Of a DNA stretch of 64,000 bases, positions 25,924 to 35,519 are shown in pieces. Every line of letters starts with the position of its first letter. Positions within the stretch are counted from its first letter, which is position 1. Made by a program: the position numbers and the translations under genes. The notes below the pieces were generated by a model, which did not search any database, was not told where the DNA came from, and was given only the letters and a program-made list of their open reading frames with translations. The DNA lies in assembly GCA_947624445.1 (NCBI GenBank), contig CANQKF010000001.1, positions 1 to 64,000 on the forward strand, read 5' to 3'. Source of the DNA: an uncultured Clostridia bacterium. GTDB taxonomy: Bacteria; Bacillota; Clostridia; Christensenellales; Borkfalkiaceae.

Positions 25924-26230
25924 TGTCTTTACCTCCAAAATGCCCGTAGAGGTCATCTATGAACCGCGTCGAACCCAAAATAATTTTTCTCCATTTCGGG
26001 AACTCAACGCTGTTCGAGTGTATAAAGTTCATATTATTCAGCGCATAAATGTATAGTTTTTCTTCTGCAAGGGCTGGATATGTCAGCATGGCTCCGCTCA
26101 TGCTTGTGATGAGCGAGTCAAGGTATTCATCGAGGTGGTTGTCGGCGCCAGCGAGTTCGTCCTCCTTCATCGGGAGGAGCCGATATACGTCGCCGCGGAG
26201 ACTGAGCAAAAAACTTTGTAACTGTTTCAT
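25913..26230 (-). CDS. Head-tail connector, small
   Basis: 105 residues, helical start MKQLQSFLLSLRGDVYRLLP. It lies in the run of four small genes between capsid and tail. Probably part of the neck (head closure), but no sequence motif confirms this. Confidence 0.5.
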   Translation of the reverse strand: MKQLQSFLLSLRGDVYRLLPMKEDELAGADNHLDEYLDSLITSMSGAMLTYPALAEEKLYIYALNNMNFIHSNSVEFPKWRKIILGSTRFIDDLYGHFGGKDNGA

Positions 26231-26238
26231 GGCTCACC

Positions 26239-26673
26239 TCACACCTTTAACTTGTCGATTGAGCCGTGCCTGAAGGAATAGGTGTTGATTTTTCCTCTGT
26301 ACTCCTGCTCGAGTGTTTCCCGCAGCCCCCTTGCCTCGTTCAGCAAGTTGCCGGGGGAGTATGATGTGTAGTCCTTGTTATGAATGATGTTTCGCAGTAG
26401 CTGCCTATTGAGAACCTGCGCGCTCAACCAGTAGAAAGCAATCCCAAGTCCAAGAATTTCGATGATCTCATTATCGAGGTCGACATTGAACTGCTTCGCC
26501 TCGAGGTCGTAGTCGCTCAGGTTGACAGCGCACGCTGGTTGAAAATCAACGATAGCGGACATCAGGTACTTTTCCAGAACCTCTTGTTTCAGTTCGATGC
26601 ACGTTGTCAAAAACGTGTGGTCAGTAAACCTGAAAACTGCCCGCCCATACACGTCCTCAAATTTTGTAGGCAT
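26239..26673 (-). CDS. Head-tail adaptor-like protein
   Basis: 144 residues with GGAGG-preceded start MPTKFEDVYGRAVFRF. Mostly helical with a C-terminal basic part. In phages of this type the gene in this slot is a gp6-like adaptor below the portal. Assignment by position. Confidence 0.5.
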   Translation of the reverse strand: MPTKFEDVYGRAVFRFTDHTFLTTCIELKQEVLEKYLMSAIVDFQPACAVNLSDYDLEAKQFNVDLDNEIIEILGLGIAFYWLSAQVLNRQLLRNIIHNKDYTSYSPGNLLNEARGLRETLEQEYRGKINTYSFRHGSIDKLKV

Positions 26674-26682
26674 ACTCCCTCC

Positions 26683-27201
26683 TTAATCTTCAAGAAGGTT
26701 GCAGCCGAGAGCCTTTTCGAACGCCTTGATTTTCCGTCTGGAGTCGAGGGTGCCGTTTTCGATGAAGCCTTTGAGGGCAACCGTGAGGTTCTGTTTCGCC
26801 CCTTCGGCAAGCATGGGAACACGCTCTGCAATTTCTGCTTCGCTCCACTCGCATACGGACGTGAACGACGCAGGGTCGATATAGTCCTTGTAGTAGTGGT
26901 CGATGGCGAGATATTTGCAGATTTCTGCCGCGTTCGCCGTACATTCCTCACCATCCGCGCACCCGAGGATGATGAGCCAGTTGTTCCGGAAGTACCCGGG
27001 GCATTGCGCCTTCATGGTCTTCAGGTCCCCGACCGTCATGAACTGAACATCCCCTGCTCCGCTCCACGCGAAAGGCTCCCCGCTACGCGGGTTCTTGAAA
27101 TAGAGTTTCCCGTAGAAACCGCTCCGAACCTTGACGGATACACCGTCATGGAGGGCGACTGTCTTCGGTGTTTTCTTGGTCGTTTTGGTTTCTTCTGTCA
27201 T
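26683..27201 (-). CDS. Capsid-proximal structural protein, unknown
   Basis: 172 residues (MTEETKTTKKTPKTVALHDG). A Lys/Thr-rich N-terminus is followed by a globular part. Directly follows the capsid gene after a strong hairpin. May be a minor head protein or connector. No known motif. Confidence 0.5.
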   Translation of the reverse strand: MTEETKTTKKTPKTVALHDGVSVKVRSGFYGKLYFKNPRSGEPFAWSGAGDVQFMTVGDLKTMKAQCPGYFRNNWLIILGCADGEECTANAAEICKYLAIDHYYKDYIDPASFTSVCEWSEAEIAERVPMLAEGAKQNLTVALKGFIENGTLDSRRKIKAFEKALGCNLLED

Positions 27202-27235
27202 TCCTTGTTTCTCCTTGTAATTCTTTTACTTAGAA

Positions 27236-27264
27236 CCCCGTAGGCATGTCTGGTGCCTACGGGG
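27236..27264 (-). terminator. Hairpin after the capsid gene
   Basis: CCCCGTAGGCA / TGCCTACGGGG, a perfect 11-bp stem with a 7-nt loop, 12 nt after the capsid stop. The downstream minus-strand sequence (TTCTAAG) is only weakly U-rich, so it is likely a partial terminator or an mRNA-stabilising hairpin that raises capsid yield. Confidence 0.65.
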
Positions 27265-27275
27265 CGCAGGTGAAA

Positions 27276-28271
27276 TTAGTCGCTGAACGTGAACACGCCC
27301 ATCTTCGCGGAACACGCAACGGCAACGCCGACCCCCTGCCCGTACACGTATTCCTTCGTGAGGTCGTTGTTGGCATAGGGATCCCCGTCGATGAGAAGGC
27401 CAGTGCCTTCGTTGACCACCTTGACGGGTTTGTCGTTGCCCGCGAGTACGAAGAGCTTCGTGTCGTTCAGGGCGAATGTGGATGTGCCGGCTTTGTGGGT
27501 CTGTCTGAGGCAAATCATATCTGTCCCGTTGAACTTGCCGAAGTACCCGAGATTGTAGAGGTCGCTCTTGGCCTCATCGGACAGGACGGCATTGGGAACC
27601 TTGCGGAGCGCCGCCTTGGTCCCGTAGATGCGGGCGGGCATACCCGTCGCAGCCTCGACGTGGTCGACGAGGGCGAGAAGCGCTTCCTCCGCACCTTCCT
27701 TGTTGGAGGACACGACGTACTCGGAAGAAAGCCCGATGGTGTCGGTCGAAATGGCGTCGAGCGCCTTGTATGCGTCGCTGAGAATTTGCTGCTTGAAGGA
27801 CTTCGCAACGTTCTCAACGAACTTGTTGAAGTCGATCTTACCGGCGAGAAGGCGATTGAGTTCCTCGTACACGCGAACGATCTTGACGGTCGTCTTGACG
27901 GGAACGCTCTGCGTAGCGTCGATGCGCTGACGTCTCACGCCCTTGATACCGGCCGCAGCGTCCGCGACCATGAAAAGCGAGTCGCCCTCGATTTCGAACT
28001 CGGCCTCGTCGCCGTCAGCGATGTTGCGATAGTCGACGAGCGAGAAGATGACGTCAGTATCCTTGAACCCTTCGTCAACGATGGCAGGAATAAGCTCCTC
28101 GATGAGCGAGAAAATCTTGCTGCCGCGATATGCGGTCTTGATGTTGATCTTCGTGGAGCCGCCGTTGGCCTCGACGAGCGCGTTACGGATGGCTTCGGAG
28201 GTCTGACCCTTTGTGTAGTTCTCCATTGCGTTGCCTTTCACGGCATCGAGCATAACCTGTAAAAGTTCCAT
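27276..28271 (-). CDS. Major capsid protein (HK97 fold)
   Basis: 331 residues. The N-terminus MELLQVMLDAVKGNAMENY, the E-loop-like YRGSKIFSLIEELIP, the spine helix and the C-terminal YGQGVGVAVACSAKMGVF follow the pattern of HK97-fold capsid proteins of Firmicutes siphophages. It forms the shell after proteolytic maturation by the protease encoded two genes upstream. Ribosome site AAGGAG. Confidence 0.85.
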   Translation of the reverse strand: MELLQVMLDAVKGNAMENYTKGQTSEAIRNALVEANGGSTKINIKTAYRGSKIFSLIEELIPAIVDEGFKDTDVIFSLVDYRNIADGDEAEFEIEGDSLFMVADAAAGIKGVRRQRIDATQSVPVKTTVKIVRVYEELNRLLAGKIDFNKFVENVAKSFKQQILSDAYKALDAISTDTIGLSSEYVVSSNKEGAEEALLALVDHVEAATGMPARIYGTKAALRKVPNAVLSDEAKSDLYNLGYFGKFNGTDMICLRQTHKAGTSTFALNDTKLFVLAGNDKPVKVVNEGTGLLIDGDPYANNDLTKEYVYGQGVGVAVACSAKMGVFTFSD

Positions 28272-28334
28272 ATTTTTTCTCCTTGAATTTGTTATTTTAG
28301 ACCATAGACAAACGAGATGCCGATTTTCTTCTCG

Positions 28335-28667
28335 TTAGCTCTTAGGGTCGAATGTTGCCTTCGTAAAGGCAAGTTTGATGACTTCTTTCTGATCGACTTC
28401 CACCGAGACGACAGTGTTCTTGTCCTCAAGGCGGAAGATGATATCGGAATCGAAATCGATATTAGTCCTCCCTTCGACAACGGTGCCGTTCTTTTTAAGG
28501 GTCATCTTGCTACCCTTAGCGGAAAGACGGAGCGGGAAGTAGTATCCCGATTGCTCGTCGGGGATGTCGCTGAACCCCGAGAAGTCCTTGACGTAGTGTA
28601 CAGTTCCGAGAACGGTACCATCTTGCAGGATTTTGGTATCCGCGCTTATGAGTTTACTCACAGGCAT
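28335..28667 (-). CDS. Small capsid-associated (decoration) protein candidate
   Basis: 110 residues, almost entirely predicted beta strands (SKMTLKKNGTVVEG, DIIFRLEDKNTVV). Located between another small beta protein and the capsid gene, the usual place of decoration proteins. Weak ribosome site. Function by position. Confidence 0.55.
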   Translation of the reverse strand: MPVSKLISADTKILQDGTVLGTVHYVKDFSGFSDIPDEQSGYYFPLRLSAKGSKMTLKKNGTVVEGRTNIDFDSDIIFRLEDKNTVVSVEVDQKEVIKLAFTKATFDPKS

Positions 28668-28726
28668 GGAAAGAACCTGCTCGGAACTGCCAATCGGACT
28701 CGCCGCGGATGATTCCCGAGGTTTAG

Positions 28727-29221
28727 TTACTGACAGTCGGCAACCTCAACGACGTACCAGTCGCCCTCAACGCGGACGATTTTGCCGATTGTCGTGGTCT
28801 CCTCGGTCGCGGACGCCACGGCATTGAGCTTCGTGGAGCCTTCCTTGACTTCGACCACGCCGCCGACTTTGAGCTGCGCGGACGCGCCCTCGTCAAAGGC
28901 TTCCTTCGTGACGGAGAAGTAGTCCTTGGGAGTGAGGCGATAGCCACGGATAGGCGTACCCTTCTCGTTGATGAACTCGCTCAGCCCATAGTAATCCTTT
29001 CTCTTGATGACTTCGGGCGTAGCCACGAGCGCGAGGTCGCGGAGTGGCGTGTTCTTCTGGGGGACGGTACCGGTGCGGAGTTCGCGCTCGCCCTCGATGA
29101 AGGCGCCGATCGCGAGGACGTTGCCGTTCTCGATGTCGCCATCATACATAAGTGATACGAGGTCCTTGCCCTCGATGGTGCCGGACATATTGTCTGTTCT
29201 CACACATGCGTATTTTGTCAT
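28727..29221 (-). CDS. Capsid decoration / head protein candidate
   Basis: 164 residues, starting MTKYACVRTDNMSGTIEGKD; the C-terminal ~50 residues (AQLKVGGVVEVKEGST, KIVRVEGDWYVVEV) look like a small barrel. Position between the protease and capsid genes favours a decoration or cement protein. No homology recognised with certainty. Confidence 0.55.
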   Translation of the reverse strand: MTKYACVRTDNMSGTIEGKDLVSLMYDGDIENGNVLAIGAFIEGERELRTGTVPQKNTPLRDLALVATPEVIKRKDYYGLSEFINEKGTPIRGYRLTPKDYFSVTKEAFDEGASAQLKVGGVVEVKEGSTKLNAVASATEETTTIGKIVRVEGDWYVVEVADCQ

Positions 29222-29245
29222 ATTGCATTTTCTCCTTGTATTTTT

Positions 29246-30808
29246 TTATTCTTTGCGAAGATAGCGAGCCATGAACTCGTCCTCTTCCTCTTTACGGGTG
29301 GATTTCTTCTCGCTGAAACCGACGGGGATTCTGATTGAATCCACGGATTTCTTAGCGGGCTTCCCTGTTGCATACTTCCCGCGGATAGCATACAGCTTCT
29401 CCGTGAGAGTGTCCTCGCTTTCGAAGGTCATCGCGTCGCGCATGACAACCTGATATTCCTCGATCTCAGCGAGATCCGAGAACTTCTCGAGAATTGCCGC
29501 ATACGACTTGCGCTTGTCATCTTCGATTCTGTCTGCCTTGTACTTCTCGAGGGCGGCATAGCGAGCTTGATTGTCCGCGAGTTTGTCCTCGTCTTCCTTG
29601 GTGAGCCACACGAGACGGACATGCTCACCAGCATCGGTGGCAAGAACCGCCTTGTTCTCTTCGTTGAGCGTATAGGGGATGCGAATTGTTTCTTTGTTCT
29701 CCTCTACGCCGTCGACGCCGAAATGATGCCGCACGTACACATATTCATTGTCAAAGTCAATCAGACAATACCATGAATACGAAGCATGATCATAAGCGTC
29801 GAGCGCGTGAAGCGCATCCCAAAGCGCGTCACATCTCTCTTGGTATGTCGTCCTGATGGCATACGTAATCGGCTCATCCTCGGATGCGGGTTCCTCGGCT
29901 TCGGCGCCGTCAGAAGGTTCTGCGGCAGGCTCCGCAACGTCGGTCGTCTCGTCGGCAGTAGCATCTTCATGCTCTTCTGCTGAAAAGTAGACTTCTTTGA
30001 TTTTGTCGCGCAGCTCGTCTTCCGTCATTCCCTCGGTGACTTCAAAGGATAATGCTGTGTCTTCTGCCATGCCAAACCCCAGCAAAATCTTTTTGATAGT
30101 TTCCGCTTCCATCTTTCCTCCTTTCACGACGTTTTCCGCCGAGTAATTTTTGGTAAATTGCTCCTTAAACTCCGCGAAGAGTTCCGTCCACGTTCTCCCC
30201 TCTGCGAACTTGTACGGCTCAACTCTCGCGGACTTAAAGCATGGTGTAACGTTCTTGCTCTTGTCGTCACTCTTTCCGAGCAGGCAGAGAGCAGAGAACT
30301 GAAATCCCTTGACGTCCAAAAACTCACCTTCTTTCTTGGTTTCAAGGGGAAGGATTTCCATACTCTGTGAGAAGAATATGTCCTCGTTGTACTTGGCATC
30401 AAGCAGCTCGGGGTATCTTCCCGTCCAGAGGATGATATCGGCAACCAGATATGTCTGTTTCGCGCCGTTCTCTTCCACTTCCTCATAGTGGACGTCTTCC
30501 TGTGCGGGAACAGTCCCGTAAGGAATGGTGATGTTTGTGAAATGATAGTCGCCGTTCTCGTCTTTATTGAGCGAGACGTCGTGTCCCCCCATTCTGATAT
30601 TCCCGTCTTCGTCGACGAAGATGTGTCCAACGACTGGGATGTTGAACAACGTGGGGAGTGCGTTGTCAACGGCATTTTTGGATAGAATTGTCCTGTTCCC
30701 GTTTTTCCCAAGTGCCAACACGTAACACTTGCAAAGCGTGAGTTGGTCATTGATTGGCTTGACGGGGACTATTTTGCTTGTGAAGTCTATCTTGATGATT
30801 TCATCCAT
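29246..30808 (-). CDS. Prohead protease fused to scaffold
   Basis: 520 residues. The N-terminal ~210 residues (TLCKCYVLALGKNGN, LFNIPVVGHIFVDEDGN) resemble phage prohead proteases. The middle and C-terminal part is highly acidic and helical (HEDATADETTDVAEPAAEPS) like a scaffold that is digested during maturation. Its place between portal and capsid fits. Catalytic residues are not assigned with certainty. Ribosome site AAGGAGGG. Confidence 0.8.
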   Translation of the reverse strand: MDEIIKIDFTSKIVPVKPINDQLTLCKCYVLALGKNGNRTILSKNAVDNALPTLFNIPVVGHIFVDEDGNIRMGGHDVSLNKDENGDYHFTNITIPYGTVPAQEDVHYEEVEENGAKQTYLVADIILWTGRYPELLDAKYNEDIFFSQSMEILPLETKKEGEFLDVKGFQFSALCLLGKSDDKSKNVTPCFKSARVEPYKFAEGRTWTELFAEFKEQFTKNYSAENVVKGGKMEAETIKKILLGFGMAEDTALSFEVTEGMTEDELRDKIKEVYFSAEEHEDATADETTDVAEPAAEPSDGAEAEEPASEDEPITYAIRTTYQERCDALWDALHALDAYDHASYSWYCLIDFDNEYVYVRHHFGVDGVEENKETIRIPYTLNEENKAVLATDAGEHVRLVWLTKEDEDKLADNQARYAALEKYKADRIEDDKRKSYAAILEKFSDLAEIEEYQVVMRDAMTFESEDTLTEKLYAIRGKYATGKPAKKSVDSIRIPVGFSEKKSTRKEEEDEFMARYLRKE

Positions 30809-30820
30809 TCCCGTCCCTCC

Positions 30821-31057
30821 TTAAAGTCGAAGCACCTGTTCGCGCACGATGGTTATGTTGTCACCAGCCGCTTCGAGAAGTCCGCCGAGAACGTTAATAA
30901 GCTCGGGAGACTCTGGGAAGCTGTAAAGGTGGATATCGTACCCGCCATCCGCGTTATTAACAGTCACGTACTCTTCCGCGCACGCAAACCCGCTCTCGCG
31001 AAGTGCATCAGCTATTGGTTTTTCCTGTATTTTGATATAAAAATTTGCCTGTTCCAT
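30821..31057 (-). CDS. Small protein between portal and protease
   Basis: 78 residues (MEQANFYIKIQEKPIADALRE), acidic alpha/beta. No family recognised. Tight spacing on both sides places it in the head operon. Confidence 0.55.
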   Translation of the reverse strand: MEQANFYIKIQEKPIADALRESGFACAEEYVTVNNADGGYDIHLYSFPESPELINVLGGLLEAAGDNITIVREQVLRL

Positions 31058-31068
31058 GTCGGTTTACC

Positions 31069-32568
31069 TCATCGATTGGCGTTCGTGTCATTTGCCCGTG
31101 TGTTCTCGCCAGACTTTGACAGGTCTTCATCTGCGCTCTCTGGTCTCCCAGCATCATCGGAAGCACCATTCGTATATGTACTCTTCAGCGGAGTGAGGCT
31201 ATCGAAGTCGAGAAGATTGTCCTCCATGTAGACCTGTCCCGCGATGTCGTACTGATGGATACCGAGCGCAGCGGCATATTGTGATTTCCCAAGCCCGAAC
31301 GCCGCGGCTTCCTTATAGTACTTGATGTACTCCTCGCGGTTGAAGACGGTGATGGGAAGAATTGTGATTTTGAACTTCGTAGCTCCAGAGAGAGCGATTT
31401 TCAGATACCTGTTGATACAGCGCTCAATCTGTTGCACCATGCCAAGCACATAGGTCTCGTCGTTCTTGACGGCGAGCTTGATGACTCCCGCGGTGTCATT
31501 GTCCTTGCCATGAAGCAAGCCAGACGTACCAGCGTTTGACCAGAAGTTTGAAACCGCTCTGCTAAGATCGTCGACATCCGATACGCCGCTCTTATTCTCG
31601 AAGGTGAACGTATCGAACTTGAACGGCGTAAGCGCAAGCCCGACATCGTCGCCAAGAGCGTTCGCGACGTGGTTATAATACTTCGTAACCATAGGCTCGT
31701 CCATGAGCGGATTGCCCTTGTCGTCCACGGGGATTTGCCCCGCGAGCATCTTATAGTTCTTCAGCTCCGTCGCCGTTTCTTGAAGCTCTTCCGTATTCGC
31801 GATGGTATAAAGTGACGGCATCACCGCCGCGAAGGGCGGTATTGTGTAATCGAGGACTGAACTGTCCCCTTTGACGCAGATGGAGATGTCAAGCGGCACC
31901 TCCTGCCATTGGTCCCCCGTCGCGAGATAGTCGTTGTACATCTTCGTGAACTCGGGTGGATAAAACTCCAGTTTGCTTGCGATCTTGGTCATATCGACCT
32001 TATACACGAAGCACCCGTCGCAAATCGCCGTAATTTTGCAATAGTCGGGGTCAATCTTCTGTATAAATGCGGAATTGCTGTCTGTGAGCCACACGCCGTA
32101 AAATGCCCCTTCGCGAAGCGCTATGAGCTGAACCCACCGCACAACATACGGCACGTTGATAAGCTCAAGCACTCTGGCGGCTTTACGGAAGTTCTTCTTG
32201 AAATTGTCTTTAACATCGTCTTTGCTGAATCCGAGCGGTGAAATCACATAGGCGCCGACGTACAGCCCAGCGTAGTAGTTAAGAAGCCTGTTATAGTGCA
32301 TCGACGACACATACATGTAGTTCGATGCGTTACGCAAGCTCTTTTCGTTGGTGTCCGTCGTAGGATTTTTCAGCCAAGAGAGGATGTTCTCCTTTGAGTA
32401 GACGGAGAAGTTGCTACTCTTTTTCGACGATGGATCTCTGGGATTGTACGTAAGCTGGCGTACCATCTCCCGCATGTACCACAACGGAACATTGACATAC
32501 TGCGCATCGTTCGAATGGCTTTGAGTACCGCGTTTCTGTCCTTGGTTCCGGTTCCGATGTTTCGCCAT
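31069..32568 (-). CDS. Portal protein
   Basis: 499 residues. Conserved features for siphophage portals: helical N-terminus with YMREMVRQLTYNPRDPS, central SPLGFSKDD, a domain reading YNHVANALGDDVGLALTPF, and a Ser/Asp-rich C-terminal tail. It forms the 12-fold DNA gate at one capsid vertex and docks the terminase. Start overlaps the terminase stop (TAATG). Confidence 0.85.
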   Translation of the reverse strand: MAKHRNRNQGQKRGTQSHSNDAQYVNVPLWYMREMVRQLTYNPRDPSSKKSSNFSVYSKENILSWLKNPTTDTNEKSLRNASNYMYVSSMHYNRLLNYYAGLYVGAYVISPLGFSKDDVKDNFKKNFRKAARVLELINVPYVVRWVQLIALREGAFYGVWLTDSNSAFIQKIDPDYCKITAICDGCFVYKVDMTKIASKLEFYPPEFTKMYNDYLATGDQWQEVPLDISICVKGDSSVLDYTIPPFAAVMPSLYTIANTEELQETATELKNYKMLAGQIPVDDKGNPLMDEPMVTKYYNHVANALGDDVGLALTPFKFDTFTFENKSGVSDVDDLSRAVSNFWSNAGTSGLLHGKDNDTAGVIKLAVKNDETYVLGMVQQIERCINRYLKIALSGATKFKITILPITVFNREEYIKYYKEAAAFGLGKSQYAAALGIHQYDIAGQVYMEDNLLDFDSLTPLKSTYTNGASDDAGRPESADEDLSKSGENTRANDTNANR

Positions 32569-34349
32569 TACTTACCTCCTTTGTCTTTTCTGCCGAATTT
32601 CGGCGTTCTGAAATAGAGCGTCAAGTTCTCCATCTTGTTCTTGGAGGATGTTGCACGTTCCCTTTCAATTTGTTTTGCAACGTATATGTTGTAGCTCAAG
32701 CTACTGTAACGGTCTTTGCGCATACCAGATTTCTCTTTGACGCGCACGACGCCATTCTTCGCCTCGTACTCGAGGTTGATCAGCTCGTTGACGAGAAGCG
32801 TCGTATGGATATACGGAAGCTTCAAGGCGACCTGATCCTGCGGAGATAGCGTACCATAGCTCTTGATGCTGCCTTCAAGCGCCTCATCCGCGTCGTACTC
32901 CGAAATGAGGAACTTGACATGCCCTTGGTTGAGTTCCTCGCGCAACCCGAGAGCGCACCGTGAGTTGAACTCTGGAGCGCCGCGGATTGCCCAAATCACC
33001 TTGGGCGCCCCTTGGGTGGTACACCGTTTGGCAACCTCGTCATCGTTGCAGCATGACAAGGCGCCGAACGCTTCACCTGTGGTTTGGTCGTAGATGTCTC
33101 CCATCAATAGATCTGTCACAGGAAGACCGATGCCGTTACTATCGATTACGAGATAATCGCAATCGAAGTCAGAGAATAGACGCCTTATGGCCAGTGCTTG
33201 GTCGTCGGCGCGCAGGCCTTCGTTGTTCTCCGTGTACACTATGTTCTTGATGTACCGCCCGCCGTATGGGGCCGGCAGCATCTGATTGATGAAGATTGAA
33301 GTCGCGTCGTTCTTATTTTTCGCAGACGACATGAGCGCAATGTCCGCGGATAGAATCCGTATCTCCCCCTCTTTCTTCGGGGGGATGCGGAGTGCCTTAT
33401 CTGGGAAACGCTGTGTGATTGCCCGAGGATAGAACGGACGACGAATGACCCTGTTCTTGTCCACCTCGTCGTACTTGTATAGCCCGCTTGAGGCTTGCGA
33501 CCAGAACAGAGCCTGCATTTCCATGTAGAATTGCAATTCGTTGAAGTCGCTCTCAGACATTTCGTCCTCAATGCGGTCACGGTCAAGTAGGTCTTCCTTG
33601 ATGGCAAGCTGATACGGCATCGCACAGCAGAAATAACTTCTGCCGCGAATCATATTAACGACATAGGACCTGACTTGTTCGTAACTCCAATGCCCTTCGT
33701 ACCAGCAACTGCTTGCATACAATTCCTTCGTCCTCTCCTTGGGATACCCTGCGTATTCTGGCCTATCGAGATACCCCGGGTGGCGGGGGGCGGTCAGGAA
33801 CTTCTTGAGAACCATGTCGATCACCACCTTATCCAGCAGGCGGAACTCATCCACTATTAAGATGGTGGCTCTGTTATGTCGTGCGCTATCGGACGCCGTG
33901 ACAACCTTGATGATTGAACCGTTTCGAAATGAGAGGAATGATTCTGCTTGATTGATTTTCACATCAGCAACCTCGAGACGGAGATTTGCCGACTCTGGCA
34001 TCAAGATGGTCTGTATCTTCGTGATAACCTCAACCGCTTGTCCCCTCGTTTTGGAGGCGAGACAAATTGTTGAGCCGGGGTAAAGGATACAATAGCAGGC
34101 GCAAAAAACGGCGAGAAGGAACGATTTTCCCCCGCCGCGGCTTGCTAAGTATATGGAATTTACCTTCCGAAACATCTCAAAGAGGATTATCTGCTGGAAC
34201 CTCTTGAGGGTAAGCCCAAGATAGTCCCTTGCAAACCTATGCGGATTCGCCCTGTAAAACGCCGCCCATGCAGCCACGCCGTCCATGACCCGCTTCCGTT
34301 TTTCCAGTTTGATTTCGGCATCTGTCTTCTTAACCTCTGCTGGCGTCAT
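32568..34349 (-). CDS. terL: Terminase large subunit
   Basis: 593 residues. The ATPase domain begins with the adenine-binding region RFQQIILFEMF, a Walker A variant ASRGGGKSFLL and a Walker B strand TILIVDEFRLL. The nuclease domain has ILSADIAL, the second acidic cluster VIDSNGIG and a late Asp. The motor packages DNA into the prohead and cuts concatemers. It overlaps both neighbours by a few bases (ATGA and TAATG), giving tight coupling with the small-subunit candidate and portal. Confidence 0.95.
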   Translation of the reverse strand: MTPAEVKKTDAEIKLEKRKRVMDGVAAWAAFYRANPHRFARDYLGLTLKRFQQIILFEMFRKVNSIYLASRGGGKSFLLAVFCACYCILYPGSTICLASKTRGQAVEVITKIQTILMPESANLRLEVADVKINQAESFLSFRNGSIIKVVTASDSARHNRATILIVDEFRLLDKVVIDMVLKKFLTAPRHPGYLDRPEYAGYPKERTKELYASSCWYEGHWSYEQVRSYVVNMIRGRSYFCCAMPYQLAIKEDLLDRDRIEDEMSESDFNELQFYMEMQALFWSQASSGLYKYDEVDKNRVIRRPFYPRAITQRFPDKALRIPPKKEGEIRILSADIALMSSAKNKNDATSIFINQMLPAPYGGRYIKNIVYTENNEGLRADDQALAIRRLFSDFDCDYLVIDSNGIGLPVTDLLMGDIYDQTTGEAFGALSCCNDDEVAKRCTTQGAPKVIWAIRGAPEFNSRCALGLREELNQGHVKFLISEYDADEALEGSIKSYGTLSPQDQVALKLPYIHTTLLVNELINLEYEAKNGVVRVKEKSGMRKDRYSSLSYNIYVAKQIERERATSSKNKMENLTLYFRTPKFGRKDKGGK

Positions 34350-35494
34350 TCTTCATCACCGCCCTCTCCGCCTTCGTTGTCGTCTCGTTTGCTGCTGTAT
34401 CTGTCGAGCAAAGACATATCAACGGCATCTTCGTCCGCCTCGTATGTCGGCGGCTTGACGGTATACTTCTCAAGCTCCTCGCGGTATGCCGCCTCGTTAT
34501 CATTAGTGACGTGAACGAGGTTGCACAGATGCCCAAGGAACCATGTATCGATGTATTTTGCAATCCCGTCGACATCTTTCCACTCCTCATCCGCTTCTCC
34601 GACGGGGCGCTCGTTCTCATACATCTTGATGAGTGTGCCGAACGTCTCTTGGTCTGCGAAATCATCGGTGGGATTTTGACGCGGTTGCAGGTTGCAGGCG
34701 CCGAGCAAATCTTGGAACGCCTTCATGGCGTCCGCGACTTTGCCATTCCCTTGCTGCGCCTTCTGAACGTTAAGCTGCGCGAGACAGATCATGCGGATAA
34801 GCTCTTCCTGAGCCTTTGACTTGCACTCTACGCGCGAGCGCCAATCCTTTTCTTGCTCTTGGAGCCATTCATAGTCCTCTGGTTTAAGCCCGAATCCCCA
34901 GTTCTTTGTCATCTCCCTCGTGACCTCGAACGTGCCTTCCTCTGCCTCGCTTGCACGAGATACGATGTCGTTCATAGTGTTGATACGCGACGCCTCTCCC
35001 GACTCGTATTTCACCGTGTCGAGGAAGTTGCGCCCCCGCATCATCACCTGCTTAGTGTTCAGCTTCGACGGATAGAGAGAAAGTCTCGACCTCGTCGATG
35101 GAATATATCCCGCCGTCATTGAGGACGCCTCGATGTCGTAGGGATAGTCGAACGTTGCGCACCAATGGCGCAAAGCGTGTTCTTCGTTGCCGCTGTAGAA
35201 ATCTACGAGAGCGGCATATATCGTCTCGGCACACTCCTTGCACACTGGGAGATAGCCGTTATTGCCCCTCCATAAAATGGAATTGCTTGCCTTGTAAAAG
35301 TTCCTGTCCTGTGTGCCGTATGACTTCCCGCAACACGTACAATAGTACTCCCGCGAGCTGCGTCTTTCTTGCACGGGGATTTTCGGCATTTGGAAATCCT
35401 TGTTTACCTTGATCGGGGCATAGCGCATTATCTTTACCTGTTCGAGCAATGAGCCGCCAAGCGGCTTTCCGCCCCCAGGTTTCAATTCACTCAT
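34346..35494 (-). CDS. Putative terminase small subunit, Zn-finger type
   Basis: 382 residues, directly upstream of and overlapping terL. A zinc ribbon CTCCGKSYGTQ...CKECAET lies near residues 50-90. A long helical region and an acidic tail (GGEGGDEE) follow. Small terminases bind the packaging site. This protein is long for the family, but Zn-finger-bearing proteins in this slot are known from gut phages. Function inferred from context. Confidence 0.6.
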   Translation of the reverse strand: MSELKPGGGKPLGGSLLEQVKIMRYAPIKVNKDFQMPKIPVQERRSSREYYCTCCGKSYGTQDRNFYKASNSILWRGNNGYLPVCKECAETIYAALVDFYSGNEEHALRHWCATFDYPYDIEASSMTAGYIPSTRSRLSLYPSKLNTKQVMMRGRNFLDTVKYESGEASRINTMNDIVSRASEAEEGTFEVTREMTKNWGFGLKPEDYEWLQEQEKDWRSRVECKSKAQEELIRMICLAQLNVQKAQQGNGKVADAMKAFQDLLGACNLQPRQNPTDDFADQETFGTLIKMYENERPVGEADEEWKDVDGIAKYIDTWFLGHLCNLVHVTNDNEAAYREELEKYTVKPPTYEADEDAVDMSLLDRYSSKRDDNEGGEGGDEE

Positions 35495-35519
35495 TATGCT
35501 TCCTCCTTATCTCCCTCAG